Source of the DNA: an uncultured Ruminococcus sp.
GTDB lineage: Bacteria > Bacillota > Clostridia > Oscillospirales > Acutalibacteraceae
NCBI GenBank assembly: GCA_902773135.1
Contig: CACYDP010000084.1
Location: forward strand, 1-64,000
Direction: 5' to 3'
DNA length: 64,000 nt
The notes below the pieces were generated by a model. The model searched no databases and was not told the DNA's origin. It saw nothing but the letters and a program-made list of their open reading frames with translations. The stretch's first letter is position 1. Every line of letters begins with the position of its first letter. Made by a program: the position numbers and the translations under genes. Below are positions 43,894-55,300 of the stretch, piece by piece.

Positions 43894-46737
43894 TTATTCA
43901 TTGTCGGACTGAGTCATATTTCTTTCCAGCCATTGCTGATAGGACATCAGAACCTGACGGGGTTTAGAACCCTCGTGCGGTCCTACAATACCCATCTGTT
44001 CCATTTCATCAATTAATCTGCCGGCTCTCGCATAGCCCAGACGGAGCCTTCGCTGGAGAAGGGAAGTAGAGGCTTGTCCGGCTTCTACCACACATTGTAT
44101 TGCCTGTTCCATCATCGGATCGCTGTCTTTGTCATCACTGACTTTTGTGTTGTTGTCAGGAATAGCATTTTTTTCTATTTCACTGATAACATTGCTGTCA
44201 TATTCCACGATTTTGTTTTTCTTGATAAATTCTATAATATTCTCTATTTCCGTATCGTCAACATAACAGCCCTGCACACGAACAGGTTTGTTTTTGCCGA
44301 TGGGGGAGAACAGCATATCACCTCTGCCGAGCAGTTTTTCCGCACCGCCCGTATCGAGTATGGTTCTGGAATCTATCTGTGATTTAACGGCAAATGCAAT
44401 ACGGCTCGGGACATTTGCTTTGATAAGACCCGTAATAACATCAACGGATGGACGCTGTGTGGCGATAACAAGATGCATACCTGCGGCTCTTGCCATCTGA
44501 GCAAGACGGCAGATAGATTCTTCTACCTCATTAGGAGCTGCCATCATCAAGTCGGCAAGCTCGTCTATGACGATGACAATTTGTGGCATTTTGGTCAGTT
44601 TGGAAACTTCTTTCGGGTTTTCGGAAGAAGAAACTTCCGACTGTGCCTGTGCCAGCATTTCGTCTTCTTCAAAGGAGCGTTCGTTATCCTCATAGTCCGC
44701 AGTATCCTCATATTCGGCGAGATGTCTGTCGACCATACGATTATAACTCTGCATATCCCGTACATTGTATTCTGCAAAAGTTTTGTATCGTTCAAGCATT
44801 TCATTGACAGCCCAGTTGAGAGCACCTGCGGCTTTTCTGGGGTCTGTCACGACAGGAACAAGCAAATGGGGGATTCCGTTATAGACACCGAGTTCAACAA
44901 CTTTCGGGTCGATCAGCATCAGTTTGACTTCATCGGGGTCGGATTTGTAAAGAAGGCTGACCAGCATTGAATTGATACATACCGATTTACCGGAACCGGT
45001 TGATCCTGCAATCAGGAGATGGGGCATTCTGGAGAGGTCTGCAAGTGTAATTTTACCGGTAATATCCATACCGAGAGCAACGGTCAGCTTGCTTTTAGCT
45101 TCCTGAAATTCTCTTGATTCCACCAGTCCACGCATTTTGACAATACTGATATTTTTGTTGGGAACTTCGATTCCGACAGCCGATTTTCCGGGAATGGGAG
45201 CCTCGATTCGGACACCTGTTGCCGCCAGATTCATTGCAATATCGTCTGCAAGATTGGTGATTTTGCTGATTTTAATACCTGCGGCAGGTTGGAGTTCATA
45301 TCTTGTAACGGACGGACCACGGCTGATATTGATGATCGTGGTCTGTACACCGAAACTTTTTAAAGTATCTACCAGTATTTTACCATTTGTCTGAAGTTCC
45401 TGAGCAATATTGCTTTCATTTTCATCAAACTGAGGTTCAAGAAGGGTAAAAGGCGGTTTGATATAGTTTTCGGTAATGGTATGCAGTTCCGGCTGAAGGG
45501 AGGATTTTGTTTCGGCAGCGGTATTTTTCGGTTCTGGTCTGTAAAATGCCGGTTTTTCCTCATCACTGATAGGGTATACGCCTTTTCTTCTGGCGGGGAT
45601 AGTATCATCGGTATTGAAAACAGGCGGTATCAGATCTTCATCATCTTTAAATTCTTTTTTGTTGCTGTTGTTTTTGAGGAGATCGTTGATGTTTAATCCG
45701 TCAGCAAAAACAGGGGTGTCTTCACTGATATATTCAAAGTTATCGGCAACGGATTTTTTAGAAGATTTCGTTTTCTTTTTGTTTTTTTTAGGTTCTACAT
45801 CGGGAACAACGTCATTGACCGGTGCGGTCGGTTTGGGAGTTTCCGGTTCCTGGTTTTGCGGCTGTTCTTCAGGAGTACCGGCAGCATAAAAAGATGTTCT
45901 TTTCAGTCTTCGGAACTGAGGTTCATTATTGGTTGTTTTATTATCGATTTCTTCGATTTTTTTCTGAACATATTCTTCCTTTGCCTGTTTACGCTGTTCG
46001 GTTTTGACTTCTTTTGCGTGTGCTTTGATTCTGCTTCGTGCTTCCCGGTTTTCGTGAATACGTTCACTGACAGGCTCTTTGATTTTTTCAAAGGTATTCA
46101 TCAGTAATGCTTCCAGCGAAGCAACTAAGAAAAGAAGAAACAGCAGCATACAAATAATGCCTGAACCAAGACTTCCGAGAATTTTGGTCATTGGTATTCC
46201 GAGTATTCCTCCTACAAAACCTGCACCAATATGTTGGCTGCCTGCACGGAAGCATTCGATCAGTTCTGTTCCGTAGTCAAGCAGATCTCTTCCGCTGCTG
46301 CTGAAAGAAAATGCGGTTGAGCCGAGCATCATTACTGTCAGGCAAAAGAAAAGGATTCTCAGCTGAAACCTGTATGTAGATTTTACTTTGATCAGCTGAT
46401 AAGCATAATATACATTGATAAACGGTATTAAAAAGCCCGTAAAACCGAACAGTCCCCAATAACATTGATGAAGTGCGTACCATAATTTTTCTCCGGGAAA
46501 AAGATAGAGGAGCATCATAATCAGTGAAAAAACGATAATAGCAATTCCTTTTAATATTCTTTTTTTCCTCAGGTACAATTCTATTTCTGCTTTTTGTCTG
46601 GCACGTTCCTTAGCTTTGGCGGAAGATGTTTTTTTGGGGGAAGAATTTGATTTTGATTTCGGTTTTGAAGAATCAGATTTCGCACCGGTTTTTTTTCTTT
46701 TTGGTTTTGGTGCGGATGCGGTCTTTTTTTCTGCCAA
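43894..46737 (-). CDS. ftsK: DNA translocase FtsK/SpoIIIE
   Basis: I favour the TTG read from 46737, eight bases after GGAGG; a GTG at 46746 lies inside that site. The 947-residue protein has a Lys/Ser-rich N-terminus, four membrane segments (about residues 65-200), a long linker, then the motor: GSTGSGKS at about 580 and the VIDELADLM block, then the C-terminal gamma winged helix that reads KOPS/SRS. Between Walker A and B lies an acidic insert of about 35 residues. It pumps chromosomes through the septum. Confidence 0.93.
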   Translation of the reverse strand: MAEKKTASAPKPKRKKTGAKSDSSKPKSKSNSSPKKTSSAKAKERARQKAEIELYLRKKRILKGIAIIVFSLIMMLLYLFPGEKLWYALHQCYWGLFGFTGFLIPFINVYYAYQLIKVKSTYRFQLRILFFCLTVMMLGSTAFSFSSSGRDLLDYGTELIECFRAGSQHIGAGFVGGILGIPMTKILGSLGSGIICMLLFLLFLVASLEALLMNTFEKIKEPVSERIHENREARSRIKAHAKEVKTEQRKQAKEEYVQKKIEEIDNKTTNNEPQFRRLKRTSFYAAGTPEEQPQNQEPETPKPTAPVNDVVPDVEPKKNKKKTKSSKKSVADNFEYISEDTPVFADGLNINDLLKNNSNKKEFKDDEDLIPPVFNTDDTIPARRKGVYPISDEEKPAFYRPEPKNTAAETKSSLQPELHTITENYIKPPFTLLEPQFDENESNIAQELQTNGKILVDTLKSFGVQTTIINISRGPSVTRYELQPAAGIKISKITNLADDIAMNLAATGVRIEAPIPGKSAVGIEVPNKNISIVKMRGLVESREFQEAKSKLTVALGMDITGKITLADLSRMPHLLIAGSTGSGKSVCINSMLVSLLYKSDPDEVKLMLIDPKVVELGVYNGIPHLLVPVVTDPRKAAGALNWAVNEMLERYKTFAEYNVRDMQSYNRMVDRHLAEYEDTADYEDNERSFEEDEMLAQAQSEVSSSENPKEVSKLTKMPQIVIVIDELADLMMAAPNEVEESICRLAQMARAAGMHLVIATQRPSVDVITGLIKANVPSRIAFAVKSQIDSRTILDTGGAEKLLGRGDMLFSPIGKNKPVRVQGCYVDDTEIENIIEFIKKNKIVEYDSNVISEIEKNAIPDNNTKVSDDKDSDPMMEQAIQCVVEAGQASTSLLQRRLRLGYARAGRLIDEMEQMGIVGPHEGSKPRQVLMSYQQWLERNMTQSDNE

Positions 46738-46767
46738 ATTTTTCACCTCCGAAAATGTGATAAACGA

Positions 46768-46813
46768 GATTTATCGGGCAACGACTTTGTTAAAGCAGTT
46801 ACCCGATAAAATC
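46768..46813 (-). terminator. Hairpin after uppP
   Basis: GATTTATCGGG (46768-46778) pairs with CCCGATAAAATC (46802-46813), which overlaps the uppP stop codon. No good T-run follows. Confidence 0.4.
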
Positions 46814-47765
46814 AGAATGTAAGAGGGTTGTGTGTGAAGAGATTGGTTCCCGAAGAAAGTTCGATAATGCTGATGACCAGAACGATGATTCCGGCAGCAG
46901 CGGTATAGATGATAAATACGCTCATTTTGTCTGTGGAGAGCAGCCATTTGAAAAGTTTGATCGCAAGGAATCCGACAATTGCCGCAAAAATCATACCGAC
47001 GATAATGGGAAGAAAGTCGATCTGTACTCTGCTGCCGTCCTCGGGAAAGAGTGCATCTTTGCCTTCGAGCAAAGCAGCGGCAACAATAGCAGGCGTTCCC
47101 AACAGGAATGAATAGTCAAGGGCTACCTGTTTGTTGATTCTACGGAACTGGCTTGCTGCGAGTGTCGAGCCTGAACGTGATACACCGGGCAGGATTGCAG
47201 CACAGCATTGGGTGATTCCTACTGTCAGTGCATCGATGACATTATAGCGTCTTCTGCCGGCATCTTCGGGTTTGCGTCCTTTGCTTGTATAAAATTCCAC
47301 GGTTTTCTTGTTTTTTCTGTTTCCGAAAAACAGCAGTGTGCTTGTGATAAGCAGTGAAATACCGACAATGATCAGGTATCCGTCACTTGAAAATTTATCG
47401 GCAAGATCTTTGAGTTTCATATCTGTTCCGGGAATCGGCAGAAACAGCAAAAACAGCGGAACAAGACCGATAATCAGCATTACCAGCAGATTTCTTTCGG
47501 CATCCATACTGCTCCAGTGAAACTTGCCTGTGAATATATCTTTTATCATCAGCCCGAATGCTTTCAGAAGTTTTACCACAAGTTTAAAATAAACAGCAAG
47601 CACCGCTGCCAGTGTTCCTATATGGAGCATCACAGAAAAGAACAGGTTATTTTCCTGCATTCCGAAAAAATGCTGACATATGGCGAGATGACCGCTGCTT
47701 GATACGGGAAGAAATTCCGTAAGACCCTGTATAATGCCCTGAATAATCGCACTGAACATATCCAT
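46812..47765 (-). CDS. uppP: Undecaprenyl-diphosphatase
   Basis: The ATG read from 47765 has GGAGG nine bases upstream; longer frames have no support. The 317-residue membrane protein recycles the C55 lipid carrier for cell-wall synthesis and gives bacitracin tolerance. It has GLTEFLPVSSSGHL near the N-terminus and the second catalytic loop PGVSRSGST, with about eight hydrophobic segments. It has a somewhat longer middle loop than E. coli. Confidence 0.94.
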   Translation of the reverse strand: MDMFSAIIQGIIQGLTEFLPVSSSGHLAICQHFFGMQENNLFFSVMLHIGTLAAVLAVYFKLVVKLLKAFGLMIKDIFTGKFHWSSMDAERNLLVMLIIGLVPLFLLFLPIPGTDMKLKDLADKFSSDGYLIIVGISLLITSTLLFFGNRKNKKTVEFYTSKGRKPEDAGRRRYNVIDALTVGITQCCAAILPGVSRSGSTLAASQFRRINKQVALDYSFLLGTPAIVAAALLEGKDALFPEDGSRVQIDFLPIIVGMIFAAIVGFLAIKLFKWLLSTDKMSVFIIYTAAAGIIVLVISIIELSSGTNLFTHNPLTF

Positions 47766-47823
47766 ATTATGTACCTCCAAAAATCCCGTCGGCAGTAATA
47801 CTGCCGGACACTGTGTTTTCACA

Positions 47824-48633
47824 TTATTTTTCCGATTGTTTTTTTGCCGGTTTGGCAGTACTCTTTGATTTTTTCTTTTTTGCCGATTTTTCTTTTTCAA
47901 TCATTTCATATAACGCCCCAACGGCATCGCTGAGATTGCCGACACTGTCGATCAGACCTTCTTCGACAGCATCTTCACCGTCAAGGATTGTACCGATGTC
48001 CATCACCAGTTCACTGGTATTGATGGCAAGCTCATTATAGCGTTCTGCCGATATGGAAGAATTTCCCGTGACAAAATCGGTAATTCTTTGCTGCATTCTC
48101 TGAAAATAATCGAATGCCTGAGGAACACCGAACATCAGACCGTTCATTCTCACAGGGTGAATCGTCATAGTTGCCGATCTGGCGATAAAAGACTTTTTGG
48201 CGGCAACGGCAATCGGTACCCCGATAGAATGACCTCCGCCCAGTACAAGAGAAACGATTGGTTTTTTCATTCCTGCCATCAGTTCGGCAATGGCAAGACC
48301 GGCTTCAACATCGCCGCCTACTGTATTGAGTATTACCAGAAGTCCGTCGATTGCTTCGCTTTGCTCAACAGCGACGAGCATAGGGATAATATGCTCATAT
48401 TTTGTAGTTTTGTTCTGGGGAGAAAGGATATAATGTCCCTCAATCTGACCGATAATGGTCATACACTGAACCGTATAACCGTTACAGTCCGAAATCACCG
48501 TACCCATATCGAAAAAAGAATCGCCGTGCGTTTCTTTGACGGGTGGGTTTTCGTGATTAAATGTGGCTGCATCGGGAACGACTTCATCATAATCGTTGTT
48601 GTATGAAATGATTTTATTTTTTTTTGAGCTCAT
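47824..48633 (-). CDS. tepA: ClpP-like translocation-enhancing protease TepA
   Basis: The 269-residue protein belongs to the S14 (ClpP-like) group. Nucleophile Ser is in GGGHSIGVP and the His in TIHPVR. It has a Lys/Ser-rich tail. In B. subtilis TepA (YmfB) lies next to spoIIIE and helps secretion; here it lies two genes before ftsK, the same neighbourhood. The ATG at 48633 is 11 bases after AAGGAG; a GTG nearer by is too close to it. Confidence 0.9.
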   Translation of the reverse strand: MSSKKNKIISYNNDYDEVVPDAATFNHENPPVKETHGDSFFDMGTVISDCNGYTVQCMTIIGQIEGHYILSPQNKTTKYEHIIPMLVAVEQSEAIDGLLVILNTVGGDVEAGLAIAELMAGMKKPIVSLVLGGGHSIGVPIAVAAKKSFIARSATMTIHPVRMNGLMFGVPQAFDYFQRMQQRITDFVTGNSSISAERYNELAINTSELVMDIGTILDGEDAVEEGLIDSVGNLSDAVGALYEMIEKEKSAKKKKSKSTAKPAKKQSEK

Positions 48634-48706
48634 ACTGATATACACTCCTTCAAGAATATCATTTTAAAATATTATTTGCGGATTGACATATCAGCATACA
48701 TTTTTA

Positions 48707-48735
48707 AGTATAACATTATTTGCATTTTTCTTCAA
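48707..48735 (-). promoter_or_regulatory. tepA: Promoter of the tepA-uppP operon
   Basis: On the minus strand, TTGAAG (48730-48735) and TATACT (48707-48712) are 17 bases apart, about 75 bases upstream of tepA. Confidence 0.55.
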
Positions 48736-48788
48736 GTGATTATTTTTTATTTTTTGAATGATTTTCAAAATTTCTGTCCGGAATCTTC

Positions 48789-48835
48789 AGAGCCTGTTGA
48801 ATATCTGTGCTGTGCAAAGATTTTAAACAGACTCT
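48789..48835 (+). repeat. Dispersed hairpin repeat, copy 3
   Basis: AGAGCCTGTT at one end and AACAGACTCT at the other pair, with ATATCTGTGC and AAGATTTTAAA inside. It is the shortest copy (47 bases). Its right edge touches the stop codon of the gene at 48835-49683. Confidence 0.75.
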
Positions 48836-49683
48836 CAGACCGTAACAGCAGGAGCATCTGCGTTTGACATAATATAATAAATCATATCGTCTTTCAGAAA
48901 ATCAAAATATTCATTGCCGCATTTCACAGTATCCAATTTTCCCAGACCGGATTTGCCGCACAAAGTATAAAGAGCAGACAAAAAATACAGTCCGTCGGTA
49001 CATTCAGGTTTGATGGAGAGATATTTTTCGGGAAATTCCGGATAATATCTCGAAATCACAATACCCTTTGTGGAAACAAGCGGTTTATAAGAAGTAAAAA
49101 TGATGGTATCAGCTGTTGTCGGAAGATGAACCTTGATTTTCGGCGGACATATCAGAATGTCACAGGGAGCAAGACGTTCTATGGAATTGCTGACAATATA
49201 AGAAGCTCCGGTTCTGTTCATCACTCGTTCCGATTCGTTTTCATAAAAACGGGGCATATTGCTGACAACGTTAAGACTTGATGTATATCGCAGCAGTTTT
49301 TCTGCAAAGAGAGGAAATTCTGCATCAGGATCAAAAAAGGAAATTTTGAGATTGTCATATTGTTCGGTACATTGTTCCAGAACGTCACATACAAAATTTT
49401 CCATCATTTTGAGATTGAATTCATTTCTGTTGAATCGCTGAAAAGGTGTGTTTTTCAAGGAAATGTCATCACTGCACAGAATTGTCTTCGATTCGCCGAC
49501 CGTACAGCGATAGATTTTCTTGAAATTGATGTCGCCGTGATATTGCTTATAACAGATGTTCATCACGGAAATATCACCGCAGGATTTTATATTTTTCTCT
49601 ATGGTATAATGGCGGAAAAGTGCTTTGATTTTTTCTTTGAATGTTTTATTGTACATTTTTTGAATCTCTAAAGCAATCAGCAT
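48835..49683 (-). CDS. Protein of unknown function
   Basis: The 282-residue protein has no signal peptide or membrane segment. It mixes alpha and beta segments, with FFDPDAEFPLF, VSNMPRFYENESE and CDILICPPK blocks that suggest a Rossmann-like fold; I cannot place a family. It begins with a GGTGA before the ATG read from 49683. The repeat copy 3 abuts its stop. It is followed (minus strand) by tepA beyond that repeat. Confidence 0.7.
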   Translation of the reverse strand: MLIALEIQKMYNKTFKEKIKALFRHYTIEKNIKSCGDISVMNICYKQYHGDINFKKIYRCTVGESKTILCSDDISLKNTPFQRFNRNEFNLKMMENFVCDVLEQCTEQYDNLKISFFDPDAEFPLFAEKLLRYTSSLNVVSNMPRFYENESERVMNRTGASYIVSNSIERLAPCDILICPPKIKVHLPTTADTIIFTSYKPLVSTKGIVISRYYPEFPEKYLSIKPECTDGLYFLSALYTLCGKSGLGKLDTVKCGNEYFDFLKDDMIYYIMSNADAPAVTV

Positions 49684-49754
49684 AGGGTCACCGTTCTTTC
49701 CGTTAGTTTATATATTCATATGCATTTTGGATTGAAAAAATGATAAAATTCCCG

Positions 49755-49783
49755 TTGCTTTTTTGTACATTAAGTTGTAAAAT
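49755..49783 (+). promoter_or_regulatory. Promoter of the M3 peptidase gene
   Basis: TTGCTT and TAAAAT are 17 bases apart, about 33 bases before the ATG at 49816. Confidence 0.5.
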
Positions 49784-49815
49784 TAGATAGATATTATATT
49801 GACGGGGGTAATAAA

Positions 49816-51507
49816 ATGAAATTTTCCGAAATGAAGTATGAACGTCCCGATTTGCAGCAGTCAAAAATCATTGCCGATAAAATACAGAATGAATTAAAAA
49901 ATGCCGTTACTTTTGAACAGGCGGACAAGGCTTTCATAGACTGGGATCAATTTACTGCCGGCATCGATACGATGATAAGTCTGGCATATACACGGCATAC
50001 TATTGATACCGCCGATCAGTTCTATGACAAAGAAGTGGAATATATTGATGAGGTATCACCTGAATTTACGGACATTCAGCAAAGTTTTTCAAAATTACTG
50101 GTCGAAAGTACTTTTCGTCCCCAATTGGAAGAAAAGTACGGAAGTTTATTGTTTAAAAATGCCGAAATATTCTTAAAGGCATTTTCACCCGAGATTATCC
50201 CCGAAACACAGGAAATCAACAAACTGGAAACAGCCTATCAGAAACTGCTTGCCTCTGCTCAGATTGAGTTTGACGGGGAAAAGAGAACCATTTCTCAGAT
50301 GTACCCGTATAAACAATCCGCAGACGATAAGGTAAGACGCGAAGCGTGGCTGGAGGAGGCACGTTTTTACAGCAGTCATGGCAGAGAACTGGACGATATA
50401 TATGACCAAATGGTCAAACTGCGTGATAAAGCAGCACATAAGCTCGGTTATGATCATTATGTGAAACTTGGCTATCTTCAAATGAACAGAAACTGCTATA
50501 CAGCCGATGATGTCAAAAAATTCCGTAGAGCAGTCGTGAAATATATTGTGCCTGTTGCTAATCAGCTGTATCGTGAACAGGCGAAGCGTACCGGTCTGGA
50601 ATATCCCTTTACATTTGCTGATGCAGCACTCAGATTCCGTGATGGAAACCCGATGCCGCAGGGAACAGCAGATGACATTCTTGAAACGGGTAAAAAACTC
50701 TATCATTCACTCTCAGAGGAAAGCAGAGAATTTATTGATATGATGTATGCCGATGGACTGATGGACGTACTCAGCAAAAAAGGCAAGGCGGGCGGAGGTT
50801 ACTGTACACAGTTTGCCAAATATAAGGTGCCTTTTATTTTTGCTAATTTCAACGGTACGGCAGACGATGTGGAGGTTATTACACACGAGGCAGGACACGC
50901 ATTCGCTTTTTATATTGCAAGAAATATCAGCCCTTCCGATAATCAGAGTCCTACGCTGGAAGCGTGTGAGATACATTCGATGACAATGGAATTTTTCGGT
51001 TGGAAATGCAGCAACGAATTTTTCGGAAAAGACAGCAAAAAATTCCGTTACAGTCATCTGTTCGGAGCTATTACATTTATTCCCTACGGTGCGATGGTAG
51101 ACCATTTTCAGCATATCGTATATGAAAATCCTGCAATGACACCGCTCCAGCGTCACCATATCTGGCAGGAACTGCTGAGAGTATATATGCCGTGGATGAA
51201 ACTCGACGGTTCACCGTTTTATGGAGAGGGCAAGGGCTGGCAAAGACAGATTCATATTTATGAAAATCCTTTCTATTATATCGATTACTGTCTTGCACAG
51301 ACGGTCGCACTTGAATTCTGGACGATAATGCAGAAAGATATGAATGAAGCATGGGAACGCTATATGAAACTCGTGCGGAAAGCAGGTACGCAAACTTTTG
51401 ATGAACTGGTAGAAACAGCAGGACTTGCCTCGCCTTTTGACGAACAGGCACTTAAGGAAGTGGCGGAAACAGCGGTAAAATGGCTGAATGATAATTCGGA
51501 ATTTTGA
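49816..51507 (+). CDS. M3-family oligoendopeptidase
   Basis: The 563-residue zinc peptidase has HEAGH with His357, Glu358 and His361 in THEAGHAFAFY and a downstream Glu in EACEIHSM as third ligand. It cleaves short peptides in the cytosol. It is close to the PepF group of Firmicutes. It has its own promoter and precedes the ABC exporter. Confidence 0.93.
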   Translation: MKFSEMKYERPDLQQSKIIADKIQNELKNAVTFEQADKAFIDWDQFTAGIDTMISLAYTRHTIDTADQFYDKEVEYIDEVSPEFTDIQQSFSKLLVESTFRPQLEEKYGSLLFKNAEIFLKAFSPEIIPETQEINKLETAYQKLLASAQIEFDGEKRTISQMYPYKQSADDKVRREAWLEEARFYSSHGRELDDIYDQMVKLRDKAAHKLGYDHYVKLGYLQMNRNCYTADDVKKFRRAVVKYIVPVANQLYREQAKRTGLEYPFTFADAALRFRDGNPMPQGTADDILETGKKLYHSLSEESREFIDMMYADGLMDVLSKKGKAGGGYCTQFAKYKVPFIFANFNGTADDVEVITHEAGHAFAFYIARNISPSDNQSPTLEACEIHSMTMEFFGWKCSNEFFGKDSKKFRYSHLFGAITFIPYGAMVDHFQHIVYENPAMTPLQRHHIWQELLRVYMPWMKLDGSPFYGEGKGWQRQIHIYENPFYYIDYCLAQTVALEFWTIMQKDMNEAWERYMKLVRKAGTQTFDELVETAGLASPFDEQALKEVAETAVKWLNDNSEF

Positions 51508-51559
51508 TGGGAAAAGAAATGTCAATTTGCGATTCTTATTTTAATTGCGGTGAAATAAA

Positions 51560-52267
51560 ATGATGAAAAATTTTGTGGAATTCGATAATGTTTATAAACG
51601 ATATAAGATGGGAGAAGTTACGATAACCGCTGCTGACGGTGTCAGTTTTTCGATAGATGAAGGAGAATTTGCAGTTGTAGTCGGTCTGAGCGGTGCAGGC
51701 AAAACAACGGTGCTCAATATTCTTGGCGGCATCGACAGCTGTGACGAGGGAAGAATTACAGTCGGCGGCAAGGATATTAGTCACCTCAGCAAACATGATC
51801 TGGCTTCATACAGAAGATATGATATAGGATTTGTTTTTCAGTTTTATAATCTGATTCCTAATCTTACGGCAAAGGAAAATGTCGAACTTGCTACTCAGAT
51901 ATGCCGTGAATCCCTTGATGCCGATACGGTTCTTGACAGTGTTGGTCTTTCAGAAAGAAAAAATAATTTTCCATCACAACTTTCGGGCGGTGAACAGCAG
52001 AGAGTTTCCATTGCAAGAGCACTTGCCAAAAAACCAAAATTACTGTTGTGTGATGAACCGACAGGTGCTTTGGATTACAATACGGGCAAAACCATTCTGA
52101 AACTGCTCCAGACAAAATGTATTGAAGACGGAATGACTGTGGTTCTTATCACACATAATCAGGCAATTACACCGATGGCAAATCGTGTCATCAATATGAG
52201 AAGCGGAAAGGTGATCAGTAATGTCGTTAACGCTAATCCGCTTCCGATTGATAAAATTGAATGGTGA
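51560..52267 (+). CDS. ABC transporter ATP-binding protein, MacB/LolD type
   Basis: The 235-residue ATPase has Walker [10 protein letters not shown] (42-50), LSGGEQQR (141-148) and CDEPTGALD (164-172). This group couples ATP use to FtsX-like permeases that move lipoproteins, peptides or antibiotics without being classical channels. Its permease follows after 43 bases. Confidence 0.94.
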   Translation: MMKNFVEFDNVYKRYKMGEVTITAADGVSFSIDEGEFAVVVGLSGAGKTTVLNILGGIDSCDEGRITVGGKDISHLSKHDLASYRRYDIGFVFQFYNLIPNLTAKENVELATQICRESLDADTVLDSVGLSERKNNFPSQLSGGEQQRVSIARALAKKPKLLLCDEPTGALDYNTGKTILKLLQTKCIEDGMTVVLITHNQAITPMANRVINMRSGKVISNVVNANPLPIDKIEW

Positions 52268-52310
52268 TCTTTTGTAAAAATTCCGAATGTAGAATGGAAC
52301 GAATGATAAA

Positions 52311-55300
52311 ATGAAGAAATCACTCAGAAAAAATATAATAAGGGAAATTATCCGGACAAAATCACGCTTCATCTCTATTATGGCGATTATAGGTATCAGT
52401 GTGGGATTTTATACGGGTCTTCGTTCCGCAAGTCCCAGTATGAAAGAAACGGCACGTCAGTATTTTGAAGATCAGAGATTATCGGACATCAGTATTGTAT
52501 CTACGGTCGGTTTTGACGATGATGATTTGCAGGAAATCAAACATCTGGACTGTGTAGAGCAGGTGATGCCGTCATACAGTGCAGATCTGATTATTACTCA
52601 GGAAAATAATGACAGTGTGGTACGTGTATTTTCACTTCCCGAAACAAGTGACACCAATTCTGAAATTGTCAATGAACCGGTTCTGGTAGAGGGGCATTTG
52701 CCGCTGAAAGAAAATGAATGTGTGATTGAAAAATATTATCTGAATATGTCAGGGTACCACATTGGTGATACCATTCGATTTAATCAAAAAACGGAAAATA
52801 ATGATACAGCCGATTTCATCAAACACACGGAATACAAAATCGTGGGTGTGATCGATTCTCCTATGTATATTACGTATTCCAGAGGAAATTCTACGGTAGG
52901 CAACGGTTCGGTGCTGTTTTATATGATGATCAAGCCCGAAGAATTTTCTGTTGAGCGTTATACCAATGTGTATGTGAGGACAAAAGCCTCATCTTCGGGA
53001 CTATCGGATTTTTCGGAAGAATATTCCAATATGGTGAATCGTCACAAGAAGGATATAGAGGGAATTTCGGATATTTGTGTTCATCGTTTTAATACTACCA
53101 CGCTTGCCGATGCCAAAGAGGAACTTGCCGATGCTCGGAAAGAATATTCTGATAAAAAGACGGAGGCAGAAAAAGAGATTTCGGACGGCGAGAAAAAACT
53201 TGCCGACGGAAAAAAGGAACTTTATGACAAAGTAACCGAAGCGGAACAAAAACTTGCCGACAGCGAAAAAGAACTGGAAGACGGAAAAAAAGAGCTTTCG
53301 GCTGCCCAGAAGGAATATTCCGAAAAGCTGACTGAAGCAAAACAAAAACTGACGGACGCTCAGACACAGTATTCTGATGCTCAGACACAATATAATAATG
53401 CCAAACTGGAATATGATACAAAAATCAGTGAAGCACAAAGTCAACTGGATGCCGCACGTACGGAATACAACAACCAGTATATGATTTTTTATTCTTCAAC
53501 AAAGCCTGATGCCGACACAAAATTATCTTTGATGAAAGTCGGAATTGATAGCTGTAATGAGTTGCTGAATAAAACCAGAGATGAAATTGAAAAGTTAAAA
53601 AGTGTTGAGATATTGACCGATGAAATACAGGCAAAATTAGATGAGCAAAACGAAAAACTCAGTCAATATCAAAACCAGCTCGATGAATATCAGAAACAGT
53701 ATGATGAAAGCAAACAACAGCTTGCAAACGGAGAAAAACAGCTTGCCGAAGCGAAAACCAAACTGGACGAGGCACAGTCCGAATTTGAAACACAGAAAGC
53801 GTTCGGAGCGGCACAGCTGAATGATGCCGAGAATCTCCTGCATTCCGCCAATGCCCAGTTGGAAACGGGAAAACTTGAGTACGAAAGTGCTATGACAACG
53901 GGAATGATGGAGCTGCAGGCGGCACAGACAAAAATAACCGAGGGTGAGCAGCAGATCCAAAGCGGCAGGGATGAACTGGAAGAGCAGAAAAAAATCGGTT
54001 TTGAAACACTGAAACTTGCCGGAGAAAAACTGGCACAGGGAAAATATGAAGCCAAAACCGCTCTGGAGGAAGCCGAAACAAAGCTGAACGATGCACAGGA
54101 TACGATCTCACGTCTGGAAAATGCCAAGTGGTATGTATACGACCGTGATGAAAACCCGGGATATTCGGGTCTGACAGAAGATGCCGACCGTGTGGACAAT
54201 ATAGCGGTAGTATTTCCTGCCTTTTTTATCATTGTGGCGGCTCTTGTATGTCTTACAACTATGACACGAATGGTGGAGGAACGCAGAACAGAGATCGGTA
54301 CGCTGAAAGCACTCGGATATTCCGATTTTGATATATGTGCCAAGTACTTTATTTATGCACTGCTTGCTGCGGTTTCCGGAAGTATTGTGGGAGGAATTGC
54401 AGGTGTTTTCACGCTGCCGGATATTATAGTGTCTACTTATGGAATTATGTATATCCTGCCCGCAACAGTGCTTGTTATTTCGTGGCAGAGTTTTGTCCTG
54501 TCGGGAACGGTAGGAATGCTCTGCACTTGTGCGGTGGCAGTAATCAGCTGCTTGAAAGAATTGAGAATCAAGCCCGCAACATTGATGCGTCCCAAAGCCC
54601 CCAAACCCGGCAAACGCATTTTTCTTGAATATATTACACCGCTTTGGAGCAGAATGAATTTTACTTCAAAAGTAACAATGCGTAATCTGTTCAGGTACAA
54701 GGCAAGATTTCTGATGACAGTGATCGGCGTAGCAGGCTGTACAGCACTGATCGTGGCAGGTTTCGGACTGAAAGATTCCATTACTCTGGTTGCTGACAGA
54801 CAATTCGGCGAATTGACAAAGTATGATCAGATCTACGCTTTGAAAGACAGTGAAGCAGCCGATAAAAAGTCCTATCTGATGTCGGAATTCCATCAAGATA
54901 AACGCTTTGAAAGAGTAATGCTGGGCTATCAGGGCTGGACAGATGTGTATTATCGGGAAAACGGCAAAAAGCTGAATCTGCATATGATTATCGGAGAAAA
55001 TGCCGATGAGTTTGAAAAAATGTTTATCCTGCGTGAACGCACTAATCACCAAAAAATAACACTGAATGACAGCGGTATTGTGATTAACGAACGTATGGCA
55101 GATGTTCTCGGAGTGAAAGTCGGTGATACCGTTCATATGACGATTTCTGATGAGCCGTACGAATGTAAGGTGACAGGGATCAGTGAAAATTATGCCGGCA
55201 ACTATCTGTATATGAATCAGGAATGTTATCAGAATACTACCGGAAAGGCACTGGAATATAATATTGTATTCACCAGTGTCGATGATGAATACAAAGATCA

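Noticed and set aside
53001..53444. Open frames on the minus strand across the coiled-coil region
   Set aside because: They arise from the low-complexity repeat of the real plus-strand gene and have no ribosome binding sites.
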